Shown: positions 17,422-27,784 of the stretch, in pieces
Numbering within the stretch: the first letter of the stretch is position 1
Layout of the letters: the number at the start of each line of letters is the position of its first letter
Origin: a bacterium
GTDB taxonomy: Bacteria > Bacillota > Bacilli > Lactobacillales > Streptococcaceae
Length of the DNA stretch: 64,000 nt
Direction of reading: 5' to 3'
NCBI GenBank assembly: GCA_905221455.1
Contig: CAJNDF010000006.1
Coordinates: forward strand, 91,784-155,783
Notes under the pieces: model-generated
Database searches by the model: none
What the model was told of the DNA's origin: nothing
The model's input: only the letters and a program-made list of their open reading frames with translations
Translations under genes and position numbers: made by a program

Positions 17422-18738
17422 CTAATCTGATATCTTGCGAAATTGACTGATGAAGAATCCATCACTTCCATACAATTCAGGTGTAATGAGGATACAGCCG
17501 TCTTTCATGATATCCTTACATTCATGTTCTAGTTTTACCTGCTCGAACTCGGGATGACTTTCTAAAAACGCCTCAACGACTTGAAAATTCTCCTCTGAGA
17601 CAATAGTACAGGTACTATAAGTTATTATACCACCTTTGCGTAGTGTTTGACAAACACTACCTAATATTTCTAGCTGAATTTCCTGTAAGGACGCGAAATC
17701 TGCCGTTTCTTTATTGTATTTGATATCTGGTTTGCGACGCAAAAGACCGATTCCTGAACAGGGAGCATCTACTAAAACCTTATCAAAGGAATTCTGACCA
17801 AAAAACTCATGCACCTTTCTGGCATCCAATTTTTGCGTTTGAACCCAATCTGCAACTCCCAGACGTTGAGCATTTTCTTGAATCAAGCCCAACTTGTGAT
17901 CGTACAAGTCCAAAGCCGTAACCTGACCTGTCGTGAGATAAGAGGCTATATGGGCTGTTTTACCACCCGGAGCCGCACAGGCATCTAGAACCTGCTCATC
18001 ACCTTGTAGATCAAGAGTCGGAGCAACCAATTGACTGGACTCGTCTTGAATGGTAATGGCTCCCTTCGCAAACAAATCATGGCCTGCAAAATGCCCTTGC
18101 TCCTTAACCAGACTAGAAGGAGATAAGGATGAATCACTAGCCTCCAACAAGGCTTGGATTTCCTCTTTTCGGCTTAAATCAGTCACACGAATACTGGCCT
18201 TGTTTCGCACCAAAAGACTTTCAAAGATGGCTTGTGCTCGCTCTTCACCGTATTCTTCTTTAAGTTTAGACACGAGCCAAACCGGTAGAGAATAGGCAAT
18301 AGAATCACGCTTGTTTTTTCGTTTGATGCTGGCAATATCTGGCCAGCCTTCACGCAGGATACGGCGAAGGACTGCATTGACCAATTTTTCACTGCCTTTT
18401 TTACGAAATTTGGCTAATTCCACTGCTTCATTAACCACAGCATGGTCTGGAATTTTGTCCAAATAGCGAAGTTGGTAGGCACTCATAAGAAGCAGAACAT
18501 AGAGCCAGCTGTCTAACTGGTCTCTGTCTTCGATAAAGTGAGATAGGTACCATTCCAGAGTCAGTTTGCGGGCTACTGTTCCATAGACCAGCTCGGTCAC
18601 CAAGCCCTTGTCTGCTGCTGAGAGTTGACTTCCCTTGAGATGCTTATTTAAGGCGATATTTGAGTATGCTTGATTGATAAAGACATCCTCTAATACTGCT
18701 AGAGCTAGACTTCTAGCCGTTTCTACTTTAGTCACCAA
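17422..18738 (-). CDS. rsmB: 16S rRNA (cytosine-967-C5)-methyltransferase
   Basis: A 438-residue RsmB/Sun protein that methylates C967 of 16S rRNA. The N-terminal NusB-like RNA-binding domain (about 1-135) precedes the methyltransferase domain with the SAM motif [15 protein letters not shown] and the two cysteine motifs VDAPCSGIG and YSTCT, the latter holding the catalytic cysteine. Length fits the family. The start overlaps fmt by 11 bases. Confidence 0.94.
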   Translation of the reverse strand: MVTKVETARSLALAVLEDVFINQAYSNIALNKHLKGSQLSAADKGLVTELVYGTVARKLTLEWYLSHFIEDRDQLDSWLYVLLLMSAYQLRYLDKIPDHAVVNEAVELAKFRKKGSEKLVNAVLRRILREGWPDIASIKRKNKRDSIAYSLPVWLVSKLKEEYGEERAQAIFESLLVRNKASIRVTDLSRKEEIQALLEASDSSLSPSSLVKEQGHFAGHDLFAKGAITIQDESSQLVAPTLDLQGDEQVLDACAAPGGKTAHIASYLTTGQVTALDLYDHKLGLIQENAQRLGVADWVQTQKLDARKVHEFFGQNSFDKVLVDAPCSGIGLLRRKPDIKYNKETADFASLQEIQLEILGSVCQTLRKGGIITYSTCTIVSEENFQVVEAFLESHPEFEQVKLEHECKDIMKDGCILITPELYGSDGFFISQFRKISD

Positions 18739-19663
18739 ATCGTTCTCCTACAGTCAATGTACGTCCAACTCCGTTGAGGAAGGAAGCAATGTCCATCTTA
18801 GGTTTACCTGCTGGCTGAACTTGTTTGAGAGACAAAGCTCCTTCTGCCGTTGCTACAATCAATTCTTTCTTGCCGATAGACAGAATCTCTCCTGGATTTC
18901 CCTGACCATCTACTGGTAGGGCTTCATAAATCTTAAAGCGGTCACCCTTAAGGAAAGTATGGGCAACAGGCCAGGGGTTCATGCCACGGATTTGGTTAAA
19001 GAGTTGACGATTGCTTTTATTCCAGTCCAGTTTTTCTTCCTCTGGCTTGATATTTGGAGAGAAAGTGACCCGACTTGGATCCTGCGGTTCTGGTTTGATT
19101 TCCCCAGCTATATAGGCAGGCAAAGTATCCAAAAGCAAGTCACGACCAACGACAGCTAATTTCTCAAACAAGGTTCCAACATTATCTTCATCTGTGATAG
19201 GAATGCTGCGACGAGAAATCATATCTCCTGCATCCATTTCCTTAACCATTTCCATAATGGTCACACCAGCTTCCTCATCCCCTTGAATCAAGGCATAATG
19301 GATAGGCGCACCACCACGGTGTTTAGGAAGGAGTGACGCATGAACGTTGACCGCAAAGTCCATGCTATCAAGGAGTTTACTTGGGAGAAATTGCCCAAAA
19401 GCAGCAGTCACAATTCCATCTGCTCCTAGCTTCATAATAGCTTCCATCTCTGGACTTCCAGATAATTTTTCAGGTTGGTAGATAGGGAGTCCAGCTTCCT
19501 TGGCAGCCTGCTTGACTGGTGTTTCTTGGATCACTTTTTTACGGCCAACAGCGCGGTCCGGCTGGGTCACAACGGCTAGAATTTCGTAACGGTCATCTGT
19601 CAAAAGTCCTTTTAAGACTGTTGCTGAAAAGTCGGGAGTTCCCATAAAGATTAATTTTGTCAT
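18728..19663 (-). CDS. fmt: methionyl-tRNA formyltransferase
   Basis: A 311-residue enzyme that formylates initiator Met-tRNA using 10-formyl-THF. The N-terminal Rossmann domain has GTPDFSA and the catalytic [19 protein letters not shown] segment with its Asn/His pair; the C-terminal OB-like domain binds tRNA. It follows priA by 12 bases with a GGAG ribosome site. The def gene often found beside fmt elsewhere is absent here, as is normal in streptococci. Confidence 0.95.
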   Translation of the reverse strand: MTKLIFMGTPDFSATVLKGLLTDDRYEILAVVTQPDRAVGRKKVIQETPVKQAAKEAGLPIYQPEKLSGSPEMEAIMKLGADGIVTAAFGQFLPSKLLDSMDFAVNVHASLLPKHRGGAPIHYALIQGDEEAGVTIMEMVKEMDAGDMISRRSIPITDEDNVGTLFEKLAVVGRDLLLDTLPAYIAGEIKPEPQDPSRVTFSPNIKPEEEKLDWNKSNRQLFNQIRGMNPWPVAHTFLKGDRFKIYEALPVDGQGNPGEILSIGKKELIVATAEGALSLKQVQPAGKPKMDIASFLNGVGRTLTVGERFGD

Positions 19664-19675
19664 ATCTTCTCCTTC

Positions 19676-22072
19676 TTATAAAAATTGCTGTGGCTCATGG
19701 TCAATGCTGAGACGGAGCTCACTATTTTCCCGTTCTTGAGTCAAGGCAAGAACCTGATTTAGAGTCGGCCCCAGCTCATCTTCTAAACGGTATTTAATTA
19801 AAATCTGGTAATGATAGAGATTGTGGGTACGAGCAATGGGTTTGGGCGTTGGGCCAAGGATGTTACTAGTTTCAGACAAACCTGACCGCAAAATATTCAT
19901 GACTTCATAGGCGCGTTTGACCACCTCTTCTTCTTTCTTATGAGAAAGGGTAATGCCAATCGTGAAATAGTAAGGCGGATAGCCAAGTTGTCGTCTGATA
20001 CCCATTTCATAGGCATAAAAGCCTTCGTAGTCCTGATCCTTGGCAAATCGAATAGCATAATGCTGCGGATTGTAAGACTGGATCAAAACCTGACCAGCTT
20101 TTTCAGCCCGACCTGCACGGCCTGCCACCTGAGTCAAGAGCTGGAAGGTTCTCTCAGAAGAACGGAAATCTGGTAGATTCAAGGCCGTATCCGCATTGAG
20201 AACTCCTACTAGGGTCACATTGGGAAAATCCAAACCCTTGGCAATCATCTGAGTTCCCAGCAAAATATCCGCTTCCCCTCGTCCAAACTGGTCAAGTAGA
20301 GCTTGATGACTGCCTTTCTTACGGGTCGTATCCACATCCATCCGCAAAATGCGGGCCTGAGGAAAAAGCTCTGCCAGCTCGTCATAAGCCTTCTGAGTTC
20401 CCGTCCCGTAGTAGCGAATGCTGCGGCTCTTACAGTTAGGACAAACCTGAGGAATGTCCTTTGAAAAACCACAATAATGGCAGTTCATGGTCTTGGTATC
20501 CATGTGCAAGGTCAGAGAAATGTCACAGTTGGGACAAGTATCTACCGTCCCACACTCCCGACACATGACAAAGCTAGAATAACCACGACGATTGAGCATG
20601 AGGACCACCTGCTCTTTTTTAGCCAGACGGTCTTGAATGGCTTCTAACAAAGGAGTCGTAAAGTTTGACGTTTCATTTTGCCCAATATAGTCCCGAAAAT
20701 CAATCACTTGAACCTCGGGAATCGTAGCTAGAGGATTGGCACGTTGGGTCAGACGTAAGTGTTGATAAACACCTTTTCCAGCCCGAGCACGGCTTTCCAG
20801 ACTAGGTGTTGCTGAACCAAGGACCAAGGCCGCTTGATTATATTGGGCCCGTAAAATAGCCACCTCTCTGGCATGGTAACGGGGGTTACTGTCCTGCTTA
20901 TAAGTCGCTTCATGCTCCTCATCGATAATCATGACACCTAGATTTTTCAAGGGGGCAAAGATGGCCGATCTGGCGCCAACAACAACTTGAGCATCGCCGC
21001 GTTCCACTTTACGCCATTCGTCGTACTTTTCACCATTGGACAGACCTGAGTGGAGAATAGCCACTTTCTCACCAAAGCGAGCAATAAAGCGCTCCGTCAT
21101 CTGTGGAGTCAAGGAAATCTCAGGCACCAGCAAAATAGCTGTCTTGCCCTTGTCCAAGGCCCCTTGGATAATCTGCAAATAAACTTCTGTCTTCCCACTT
21201 CCTGTAATCCCTTGAAGGAGGAAGGGAGGCTGATGACTGCCAATAGCACTGACAACCGCATCACGCGCCTGTCTTTGCTCTGGATTCAACTCCAAAGGCC
21301 GACTTGCCTCAATACCTTCAAAATAAGCAGCCGAGCGTTGCACTTCCTTTTGGACTATGGTAACAGCACCTTGTTCCACAAAGAAGTTGACTTGCTCCCG
21401 CGAGTAGGACTCTAACAAGCTAGACAAAGAAGCGCTCTCAGGATGAGACAGTAAATAGTCTCTCAGTTCTAACTTTTTCTTAGCACGCGCAGAAATCTCC
21501 ACACCTTCTAATTGAGCAAGGTCAACCTCATACCAAGACTGGGTCTTGACCTTCTTTTGATCAACTGCCTGATATTCCAAACCAAGCAGACCTTTTCTAG
21601 TCAAACGCATCATTTCGGCTTGCTTAACTAAATCCAGAGAAGAAAAGGCTAGTGAATCTTCTGAACCAAACAGACGCACTCGGTCTTCCTGACTGAGACC
21701 TGCCAGAGGATAGAGAATCTTGTCATAGCTAGAATTCAGAAATCCCGGCAACATAGCCTTAAGGATGGAGATTTTATAAGAAAAAACAGACTTACGTAAC
21801 TCTTCAGCCAACCAGAGTTGTTCTTGCGTGAGAACAGGAGAAAAATCCAACACCTCGGCAATATCTTTTAAATCCTGCTCCATCTCTCCTTCGTCTGATT
21901 GAGACTTCAAACCAAGAACAATCCCTTGAATCAGGCGATTGCCCTTACCAAAAGGCACATGAACCCTCATCCCAACTTCCAGCATTCCCTCAAATTCCTC
22001 AGGAATCCTGTAACTATAGGGCTGGTCTGTCTGCATCAAGGGCACATCCACGATAATCTTGGCTATGGTCAT
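19676..22072 (-). CDS. priA: primosomal protein N' (replication restart helicase)
   Basis: A 798-residue 3'-5' DNA helicase that reloads the replisome at stalled forks. N-terminal 3'-DNA-binding domain; Walker A GITGSGKTEVYLQ; DEEH box (IIDEEHEATYKQ); a zinc-binding insert with paired CxxC motifs (CRECG, CPNCD, CHYCG, CPNCK); then helicase domain 2 with the GTQMIAKGLDFPNV and QVAGRAGRAEK motifs. All key residues are present. Central gene of the gmk-stkP operon. Confidence 0.96.
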   Translation of the reverse strand: MTIAKIIVDVPLMQTDQPYSYRIPEEFEGMLEVGMRVHVPFGKGNRLIQGIVLGLKSQSDEGEMEQDLKDIAEVLDFSPVLTQEQLWLAEELRKSVFSYKISILKAMLPGFLNSSYDKILYPLAGLSQEDRVRLFGSEDSLAFSSLDLVKQAEMMRLTRKGLLGLEYQAVDQKKVKTQSWYEVDLAQLEGVEISARAKKKLELRDYLLSHPESASLSSLLESYSREQVNFFVEQGAVTIVQKEVQRSAAYFEGIEASRPLELNPEQRQARDAVVSAIGSHQPPFLLQGITGSGKTEVYLQIIQGALDKGKTAILLVPEISLTPQMTERFIARFGEKVAILHSGLSNGEKYDEWRKVERGDAQVVVGARSAIFAPLKNLGVMIIDEEHEATYKQDSNPRYHAREVAILRAQYNQAALVLGSATPSLESRARAGKGVYQHLRLTQRANPLATIPEVQVIDFRDYIGQNETSNFTTPLLEAIQDRLAKKEQVVLMLNRRGYSSFVMCRECGTVDTCPNCDISLTLHMDTKTMNCHYCGFSKDIPQVCPNCKSRSIRYYGTGTQKAYDELAELFPQARILRMDVDTTRKKGSHQALLDQFGRGEADILLGTQMIAKGLDFPNVTLVGVLNADTALNLPDFRSSERTFQLLTQVAGRAGRAEKAGQVLIQSYNPQHYAIRFAKDQDYEGFYAYEMGIRRQLGYPPYYFTIGITLSHKKEEEVVKRAYEVMNILRSGLSETSNILGPTPKPIARTHNLYHYQILIKYRLEDELGPTLNQVLALTQERENSELRLSIDHEPQQFL

Positions 22073-22137
22073 CTTCTCACCTCCTTCTTGTCAGTATATT
22101 CTTGCAATAGAAAAAATAAGATTGAGTCCCCCCAACC

Positions 22138-22452
22138 TTAAATTTTTTCACCATCTTCTTTTTCTTTAGCGATTTGCTCTTTGATTTTCTTTTCTTCTTC
22201 TTCTTTACGGCGTTTTTCTTCTTCGATACGGCGACGCACTGCTTCACGTTTTCCTTCTGGATCTGGGTGAATTGTAACGTTTCCTGATTCGATTTCTTCT
22301 AAAGCGCGAAGAGTTGATTTTTCAGACTTGAAGCCTTGAGTTGCTGGCGCACCTGCTTCCAATTCGTGGGCACGTTTTGCTTCCAAGATTACGAGTGAAT
22401 ATTTTGAAGGAACCTTGTCGAGCAAGGTATCAATAGAGGGTTTTAACATCAT
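22138..22452 (-). CDS. rpoZ: RNA polymerase omega subunit
   Basis: A 104-residue omega subunit. The conserved N-terminal part [20 protein letters not shown] and EAKRAHEL contacts beta-prime and aids polymerase assembly. The C-terminal third is a long, highly charged helix rich in E, K and R, typical of streptococcal omega. It lies 24 bases after gmk. Either of two adjacent ATG codons may start translation. The ribosome site is weak, so translation may depend on gmk. Confidence 0.93.
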
Positions 22453-22476
22453 TTGCTTGTACCTATTTTCTAAATT

Positions 22477-23118
<642 letters not shown>

Positions 23119-23204
23119 TCAGTCTGTAAAAATAAAATAAGATTTCCCTTCAGATAGTAGCATTTAGTGCAAACTATCCTTCTACAGTCTTTCTATCTAG
23201 TGTA

Positions 23205-23232
23205 ACAAAAAAGCAGTAATTTTTCAACTGCT
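23205..23232 (-). terminator. hairpin with T run, minus strand
   Basis: On the minus strand AGCAGT (23227-23232) pairs with ACTGCT (23212-23217) and is followed by six T. It looks like a factor-independent terminator but no minus-strand gene ends here: the gene on its right runs the other way. It lies in the leader region of gmk and could be an attenuator, a remnant of a lost gene, or a barrier against read-through from rny. Confidence 0.45.
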
Positions 23233-23290
23233 CTTTCTTATTTATTTAGCATAATCTATGATTTATACAAGGTAGCCCCCTTAAAAAGAC

Positions 23291-23319
23291 TTGCCTTTTT
23301 ATTCCATTTAAGAGATAAT
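23291..23319 (+). promoter_or_regulatory. promoter of the Jag-N/DUF4839 gene
   Basis: -35 TTGCCT (23291-23296), 17-bp spacer, -10 GATAAT (23314-23319), followed by an AAAAGGAGA ribosome site and the ATG at 23348. This gives the inserted gene its own transcript. Confidence 0.6.
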
Positions 23320-23347
23320 GAAACTACTAATATAAAAGGAGAGATTT

Positions 23348-24160
23348 ATGCCAATTTATAAAGGAAAAAACGTTGATGAAGCTATTGAAAACGGCTTGTA
23401 TGAACTCAATATCAAAAAAAATGAGGTTAAAATCAATATTATTGAAGAAGGAAATGCTGGAGTATTTGGTTTTTTTGAAAAAGAAGCTGAGGTTGAAATT
23501 ACACCATTAAGCCCACTGGAATTGAAGGTAAAAAAATTAATTCCATGTTTAATTGGTGTTGCTGTAATATTTATTATTCTTCTGTTGGTTCTATTTGGAG
23601 GAAACTCAGATAAATCAACTTCTGTTCCTACTTCTACATCTACAGAAACTAGTTCCATTGTGGAAAAATCCATCGAAAAAGCAAGTGAGGAATCATCTAC
23701 ATCACAAAATTCTACATCCATTTCCTCTAGTTCAACTAGCATCTCATCAAGTTCTACCGAATCCTCATCAACAAGTCCAGCTCAATCAGCTGTAATCACG
23801 ACTGAAAATAATGAGGAATTTAACGCACTATTGCAGACTGAAGATTCAAACACAATAACAGATTTTGTTCAAAAACATAAAAATCAAACTATTGAATTCG
23901 ATGGAAATATTGCCTATCTATCCAAATTAAAATCAAAGTATGATGTTCTCATACATTCTGGAGATTATCATCCCGATGAAGCTTCAGGTCCTAATTTCAA
24001 AATTCCTCAAATTACTATAATATCAAACCCTATATTTAATTCATTTAATGGTGACGATATTAAGATAGGACAGAATATACATATAAAAGCAAAAATTGGA
24101 AATTATAACTCCACTCAAGACTTAGTCTATCTATCTCCAATTGAGGTTTCACCTCGCTAA
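23348..24160 (+). CDS. Jag-N domain / membrane helix / Ser-Thr linker / DUF4839-like protein
   Basis: A 270-residue protein. Residues about 3-55 resemble the Jag N-terminal domain (KGKNVDEAIENGLYEL... AGVFGFFEKEAEVEI), known from the cell-elongation regulator KhpB/EloR. A single membrane helix (about 62-83) follows, then a Ser/Thr-rich stretch (about 88-148), then a C-terminal domain (about 152-270) that matches, from memory, DUF4839 (NNEEFNALL, TIEFDGNIA, ILIHSGDYHPDEASGPNFK). The expected topology is Jag-N inside, DUF4839 outside. It is AT-rich, has its own promoter and terminator, and faces against both gmk and rny, which suggests a later insertion. Function unknown. Confidence 0.75.
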   Translation: MPIYKGKNVDEAIENGLYELNIKKNEVKINIIEEGNAGVFGFFEKEAEVEITPLSPLELKVKKLIPCLIGVAVIFIILLLVLFGGNSDKSTSVPTSTSTETSSIVEKSIEKASEESSTSQNSTSISSSSTSISSSSTESSSTSPAQSAVITTENNEEFNALLQTEDSNTITDFVQKHKNQTIEFDGNIAYLSKLKSKYDVLIHSGDYHPDEASGPNFKIPQITIISNPIFNSFNGDDIKIGQNIHIKAKIGNYNSTQDLVYLSPIEVSPR

Positions 24161-24190
24161 TATAACTAATTATTTCAAATAATTTATTCA

Positions 24191-24228
24191 AAAAACTGAA
24201 GTCAGATTCTATTCTGACCTCAGTTTTT
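24191..24228. terminator. bidirectional terminator between the DUF4839 gene and rny
   Basis: AAAACTGAAGTCAGA and TCTGACCTCAGTTTT form a 15-bp stem with one mismatch and a 6-base loop, flanked by A and T runs. It can stop both convergent genes; rny ends 3 bases further right. Confidence 0.88.
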
Positions 24229-24230
24229 TA

Positions 24231-25844
24231 TTATTTAGCATAATCTACTGCACGAAGCTCACGAATCACGGTTACCTTGATATTTCCTGGGTAATCGAGA
24301 TTATTTTCAATTTTCTCACGAACTTTGTGAGCCAAGATTGTGACTTTGTCGTCCTTGATTTGTCCTGGATTGACCATGATGCGGATTTCACGTCCTGCTT
24401 GAAGGGCAAAGCTAGTTTGCACTCCTTCAAAGCCGTTCGCAATTTCTTCCAAATCATGAAGACGCTTGATATAGCTTTCAAGAGACTCACTACGAGCACC
24501 TGGACGAGCCGCGCTCAAGGCATCTGCTGCAGCGACAATCACTGCAATCACGCTCTCAGGCTCAACATCGCCGTGGTGGCTAGCAATGGTATTCACCACA
24601 ACTGGGTGTTCCTTGTACTTACGGGCCAATTCCATACCGATTTCAACGTGGCTACCTTCAACCTCACGGTCAATAGCTTTCCCAATATCGTGAAGGAACC
24701 CTGCACGACGTGCCAGAGCCGCATTTTCGCCAAGCTCGCTGGCCATGATACCAGCCAATTTAGCAACCTCAATCGAATGACGCAAGACATTTTGTCCATA
24801 TGAAGTACGGAACTGCAAGCGACCCATGATTTTCATCAAGTCTGGATGAAGGTTTGGCGCACCAATCTCATAGGCAGCAGCCTCACCGTATTCACGGATT
24901 TTATTGTCAATCTCCTGACGGTTTTTCTCAACCAACTCCTCGATACGAGCTGGGTGGATACGACCATCTTTGAGCAACATTTCCATGGTCATACGGGCAA
25001 TCTCACGACGAATCGGATCAAATCCTGACAAGGTCACCACTTCTGGTGTATCGTCGATAATGACATCGACCCCTGTCAAACTTTCAAAGGTACGAATGTT
25101 ACGACCTTCACGACCAATAATGCGTCCCTTCATGGTATCATCTGGCAGATGAACTGTTGAGTTTGTTGACTCCGCTACATATTCACCAGCGATACGTTGC
25201 ATGGCTTGAACTAAGATATCCTTGGCCATTTTGTCAGAACGTTCCTTGACCTCTTGCTCAGCTTCACGAATACGGCTAGCAATCTCCTTGGTCAAGTTTT
25301 CCTCTGTCTGAGCCAAGATAATATCTCGTGCTTCTGCCTGAGATAGAGCACCAATACGCTCTAACTCTGCTTCTTTTTGTCTTTCGACTTCCTCTAATTG
25401 CTCTTCACGCGCATCAAGGTTTTTCGCTCTATCAGAAATACTTTGTTCTTTTTGTTCAAGTGTTTGTTCTTTACTCGTCAAATTGTCGTCCTTACGGTCA
25501 AGGCTAGTAGCTCTCTCTGTCAAACGACTTTCGATTTGTTTGAGTTCTTGACGTTCTGATTTGAATTCAGCGTCCACTTCTTCACGGTATTTTCTGGCTT
25601 CTTCTTTGGCCTCCAATAGTGCTTCTTTTTTAAGAGACTTGCTTTCACGTTTAGCTTCATTAACAAGTAAATCCGCTTCACGCTCAGCTTGTCCACGTAA
25701 ATTAGTTGCTTCTTGTTCAGCATTTAAAAGCATCAACTCCGCAGCTTCCTGAGATGATTTCATCTTGGCTGAGATGCTGACATATCCAATGACTAAACCA
25801 ATGATGACGGCAAAAACAGCAATCGCAAGCGACATGATTTCCAT
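24231..25844 (-). CDS. rny: ribonuclease Y
   Basis: A 537-residue membrane-bound endoribonuclease that initiates mRNA decay. N-terminal membrane helix (about 4-24); long coiled coil rich in E, K, R and Q (about 28-195); KH domain with the [11 protein letters not shown] motif; HD domain with the metal residues in [16 protein letters not shown] and the ASHHGD segment. An upstream ATG two codons earlier is used here; MSLAIAV is an alternative start. Followed by its own terminator. Single-gene unit. Confidence 0.95.
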   Translation of the reverse strand: MEIMSLAIAVFAVIIGLVIGYVSISAKMKSSQEAAELMLLNAEQEATNLRGQAEREADLLVNEAKRESKSLKKEALLEAKEEARKYREEVDAEFKSERQELKQIESRLTERATSLDRKDDNLTSKEQTLEQKEQSISDRAKNLDAREEQLEEVERQKEAELERIGALSQAEARDIILAQTEENLTKEIASRIREAEQEVKERSDKMAKDILVQAMQRIAGEYVAESTNSTVHLPDDTMKGRIIGREGRNIRTFESLTGVDVIIDDTPEVVTLSGFDPIRREIARMTMEMLLKDGRIHPARIEELVEKNRQEIDNKIREYGEAAAYEIGAPNLHPDLMKIMGRLQFRTSYGQNVLRHSIEVAKLAGIMASELGENAALARRAGFLHDIGKAIDREVEGSHVEIGMELARKYKEHPVVVNTIASHHGDVEPESVIAVIVAAADALSAARPGARSESLESYIKRLHDLEEIANGFEGVQTSFALQAGREIRIMVNPGQIKDDKVTILAHKVREKIENNLDYPGNIKVTVIRELRAVDYAK

Positions 25845-26033
25845 GTTTTTACCTCATTTTATTGTTATTCCGAATGACATACATTCTTTTACATTCTACC
25901 ATAAAAAAGTGATTTTCACAAACCTAAAATAGAATATGTTTTGAGGAATTTGGAACACATTTACAAAAATAAAATTGTTGTTTAGAAATAGTAATTTAGT
26001 AGAGATTTGAGAAAATCCTACATTTCAGTAGAC

Positions 26034-26288
26034 TTAGTAATGATCTTTAAAGGACAAGAAAGCCACGCTATCTCCATCCATCATATAAATCAAGCGATTT
26101 TCTGCATCAATACGACGTGACCAGGCTCCTTGGTAGTCATACTTGAGTGGTTCTGGCTTACCTATTCCTGTAAAGGGATCACGTTGAATATCCTTGATTA
26201 GTTTATTGATTCTTTTTAACGTTTTCTTGTCCTGAGTTTGCCAGTAGCAATAATCTGCCCACGCATCTTCTGTAAACTTGAGTAGCAT
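26034..26288 (-). CDS. yoeB: YoeB-type toxin (mRNA interferase)
   Basis: An 84-residue RelE-superfamily toxin that cuts mRNA in the ribosome A site. Length and ending (HY at the C-terminus) match YoeB. The usual catalytic residues are present: glutamate in KPEPLKY, arginines in WSRRID and ENRLIY, and the histidine at position 83. It follows its antitoxin by 3 bases with a GAGGAG ribosome site inside the antitoxin end. All key residues are intact, so it should be active when freed from YefM. Confidence 0.92.
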   Translation of the reverse strand: MLLKFTEDAWADYCYWQTQDKKTLKRINKLIKDIQRDPFTGIGKPEPLKYDYQGAWSRRIDAENRLIYMMDGDSVAFLSFKDHY

Positions 26289-26291
26289 TCA

Positions 26292-26546
26292 TCACTCCTC
26301 AATAACATGGACCTGAGTGCTTCCAGCACGGACTTGAGCCATTCCTCGCAAAACCTTGTCTGATAACTCCTTATTTTGAGCGATTCTCAGTGTTTCCTGA
26401 ATACTGTCCCATTCGCTCTTTGAAAGAACTACAATGTCCTCATCTGGATTTTTATTGACCACTGTCAAAGGCTCAAATTCATCATTTACCTTCTTCATAT
26501 AGTCTTTTAAATGATTTCGGAATGTTGAGTAAAGAACTGCTTCCAT
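26292..26546 (-). CDS. yefM: YefM-type antitoxin
   Basis: An 84-residue antitoxin of the Phd/YefM family; the N-terminal half dimerises and binds DNA, the acidic C-terminal part neutralises YoeB. I chose the ATG at 26544-26546 (MEAVLYSTFRNHLKDYM) because GAGG lies 7 bases upstream; a longer frame of 97 residues would lack a ribosome site. The first gene of a two-gene operon with a palindromic operator overlapping the promoter region, as expected for autoregulation. Confidence 0.92.
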   Translation of the reverse strand: MEAVLYSTFRNHLKDYMKKVNDEFEPLTVVNKNPDEDIVVLSKSEWDSIQETLRIAQNKELSDKVLRGMAQVRAGSTQVHVIEE

Positions 26547-26576
26547 AACCATACCTCGTTTTACCTCTTTTCCACT

Positions 26577-26620
26577 ATTATACACAAAAAGAAAGAAATT
26601 GTCAGGAACTTGTACAAGTT
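26577..26620 (-). promoter_or_regulatory. yefM-yoeB promoter and palindromic operator
   Basis: On the minus strand: perfect palindrome AACTTGTACAAGTT (26607-26620), then -35 CTGACA (26600-26605), 17-bp spacer and -10 TATAAT (26577-26582). The TGTACA core is the one known for YefM operators in E. coli. The palindrome adjoins the -35, well placed for repression by YefM-YoeB. No BOX element lies upstream, unlike the reported pneumococcal locus. Confidence 0.8.
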
Positions 26621-26650
26621 TTTCTTTTCTATCTATTTATTCGTAAAAAA

Positions 26651-26679
26651 TCTCAAAAAGCCCACCTTTAGGTAGACTT
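26651..26679 (-). terminator. terminator overlapping the tmcAL stop codon
   Basis: On the minus strand AAGTCTACCT (26670-26679) pairs with AGGTGGGCTT (26659-26668, with G-T pairs) and is followed by a T run. It overlaps the stop codon at 26678. Confidence 0.65.
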
Positions 26680-27775
26680 AGTTTGTTTCTATTCTTATCG
26701 GCACTCTTCCAAAATTCTGTTCTGCTATACTTGGGTGTCCTAGTCGGTAGATCTGGTCTGCCTTTTGAGTCATAGTATCCCAAGGTTCTTTGCCAATTCG
26801 GCTGACTAATTGGACTTGGTCTTTCAGAGACTTGAGATGCTGTCTGCCTTTTTCGGTAAAACCAAGAACATGAATGGCTTCTGGCAAGTCACTTTCTCTG
26901 GACTGCACCAAGATATAGGTCAAGAGGCGTCGTACACGCGCCTTGGTATATCGTTTGGTCGCAACCGCCTCGGCCAATTCTTCTACAGACTGGGCCGTCT
27001 TGATCGCATCTTTAATGCGCACTGCCATTTCTTGATTGACCTGATAGATAGTGGTTAGGTCTGGATTGGACAAGATTTGGTATCTGAGCAAGGGGAAATA
27101 GTCATCCCAGCTCACCTTACTGGCCTGCTCAAAGAGGCCAACAGAAGGCATAAAGCGTTCTAAGAAATCTTTGTCCCTCTGATGCTGACGGAGGGCTGTC
27201 GCCGAGGCAAAGTCCACATCCTTGTCCACAGAATGGTAACCTGCTCCCTGACGCTGAATCGGCTCAAGCTTGATGTTTCGTCCTGCAACCGCCTTGACAT
27301 AGGCAAGAGCAAGAACATGATTGGGCGTATTGCCTGAAAAATCAAGACCTGCAAATTCCTTCCACATGGCTTGGGTTTTCTGGGGATAAGAGAGGGAATC
27401 AGGCAGATTTTCCACAAATTGCTCCATCTCAGTACCCTGCTCTATGTATAAGTCAGAGATTTTTTGATAGTCCAGAACTTCCTCTGTCCCAAAAGCTAGA
27501 GCATCAATCCCCAAACGCGCCAAGATATCCACAGCCCCTTGACCAAAGAAATCTGCTGCCTGAACACTGACTAAAAAAGGCAATTCTACTACCAAATCTG
27601 CCCCATTTTCCAGTGCCATCTGGGCCCGTGTCCACTTGTCCACAATAGCAGGTTCTCCACGCTGCATGAAATTTCCTGACATAGCCACGATTTTCAGTCC
27701 CTCGGCCTGTTCCAGCAGGTATTTATGCCCATTATGAAAAGGATTGAACTCCGCGATAATACCTGTGATGGTCAT
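26678..27775 (-). CDS. tmcAL: tRNA(Met) cytidine acetate ligase
   Basis: A 365-residue HIGH-type nucleotidyltransferase-like protein (former YlbM). In B. subtilis TmcAL makes N4-acetylcytidine at the wobble base of elongator tRNA-Met using acetate and ATP. Key features: N-terminal [19 protein letters not shown] with the HNGH motif, the [14 protein letters not shown] loop, and the acidic VELPFLVS segment. Length fits. It lies 9 bases downstream of the methyltransferase gene at the end of the nadD-type operon. Confidence 0.88.
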   Translation of the reverse strand: MTITGIIAEFNPFHNGHKYLLEQAEGLKIVAMSGNFMQRGEPAIVDKWTRAQMALENGADLVVELPFLVSVQAADFFGQGAVDILARLGIDALAFGTEEVLDYQKISDLYIEQGTEMEQFVENLPDSLSYPQKTQAMWKEFAGLDFSGNTPNHVLALAYVKAVAGRNIKLEPIQRQGAGYHSVDKDVDFASATALRQHQRDKDFLERFMPSVGLFEQASKVSWDDYFPLLRYQILSNPDLTTIYQVNQEMAVRIKDAIKTAQSVEELAEAVATKRYTKARVRRLLTYILVQSRESDLPEAIHVLGFTEKGRQHLKSLKDQVQLVSRIGKEPWDTMTQKADQIYRLGHPSIAEQNFGRVPIRIETN

Positions 27776-27784
27776 GGTAATCTC

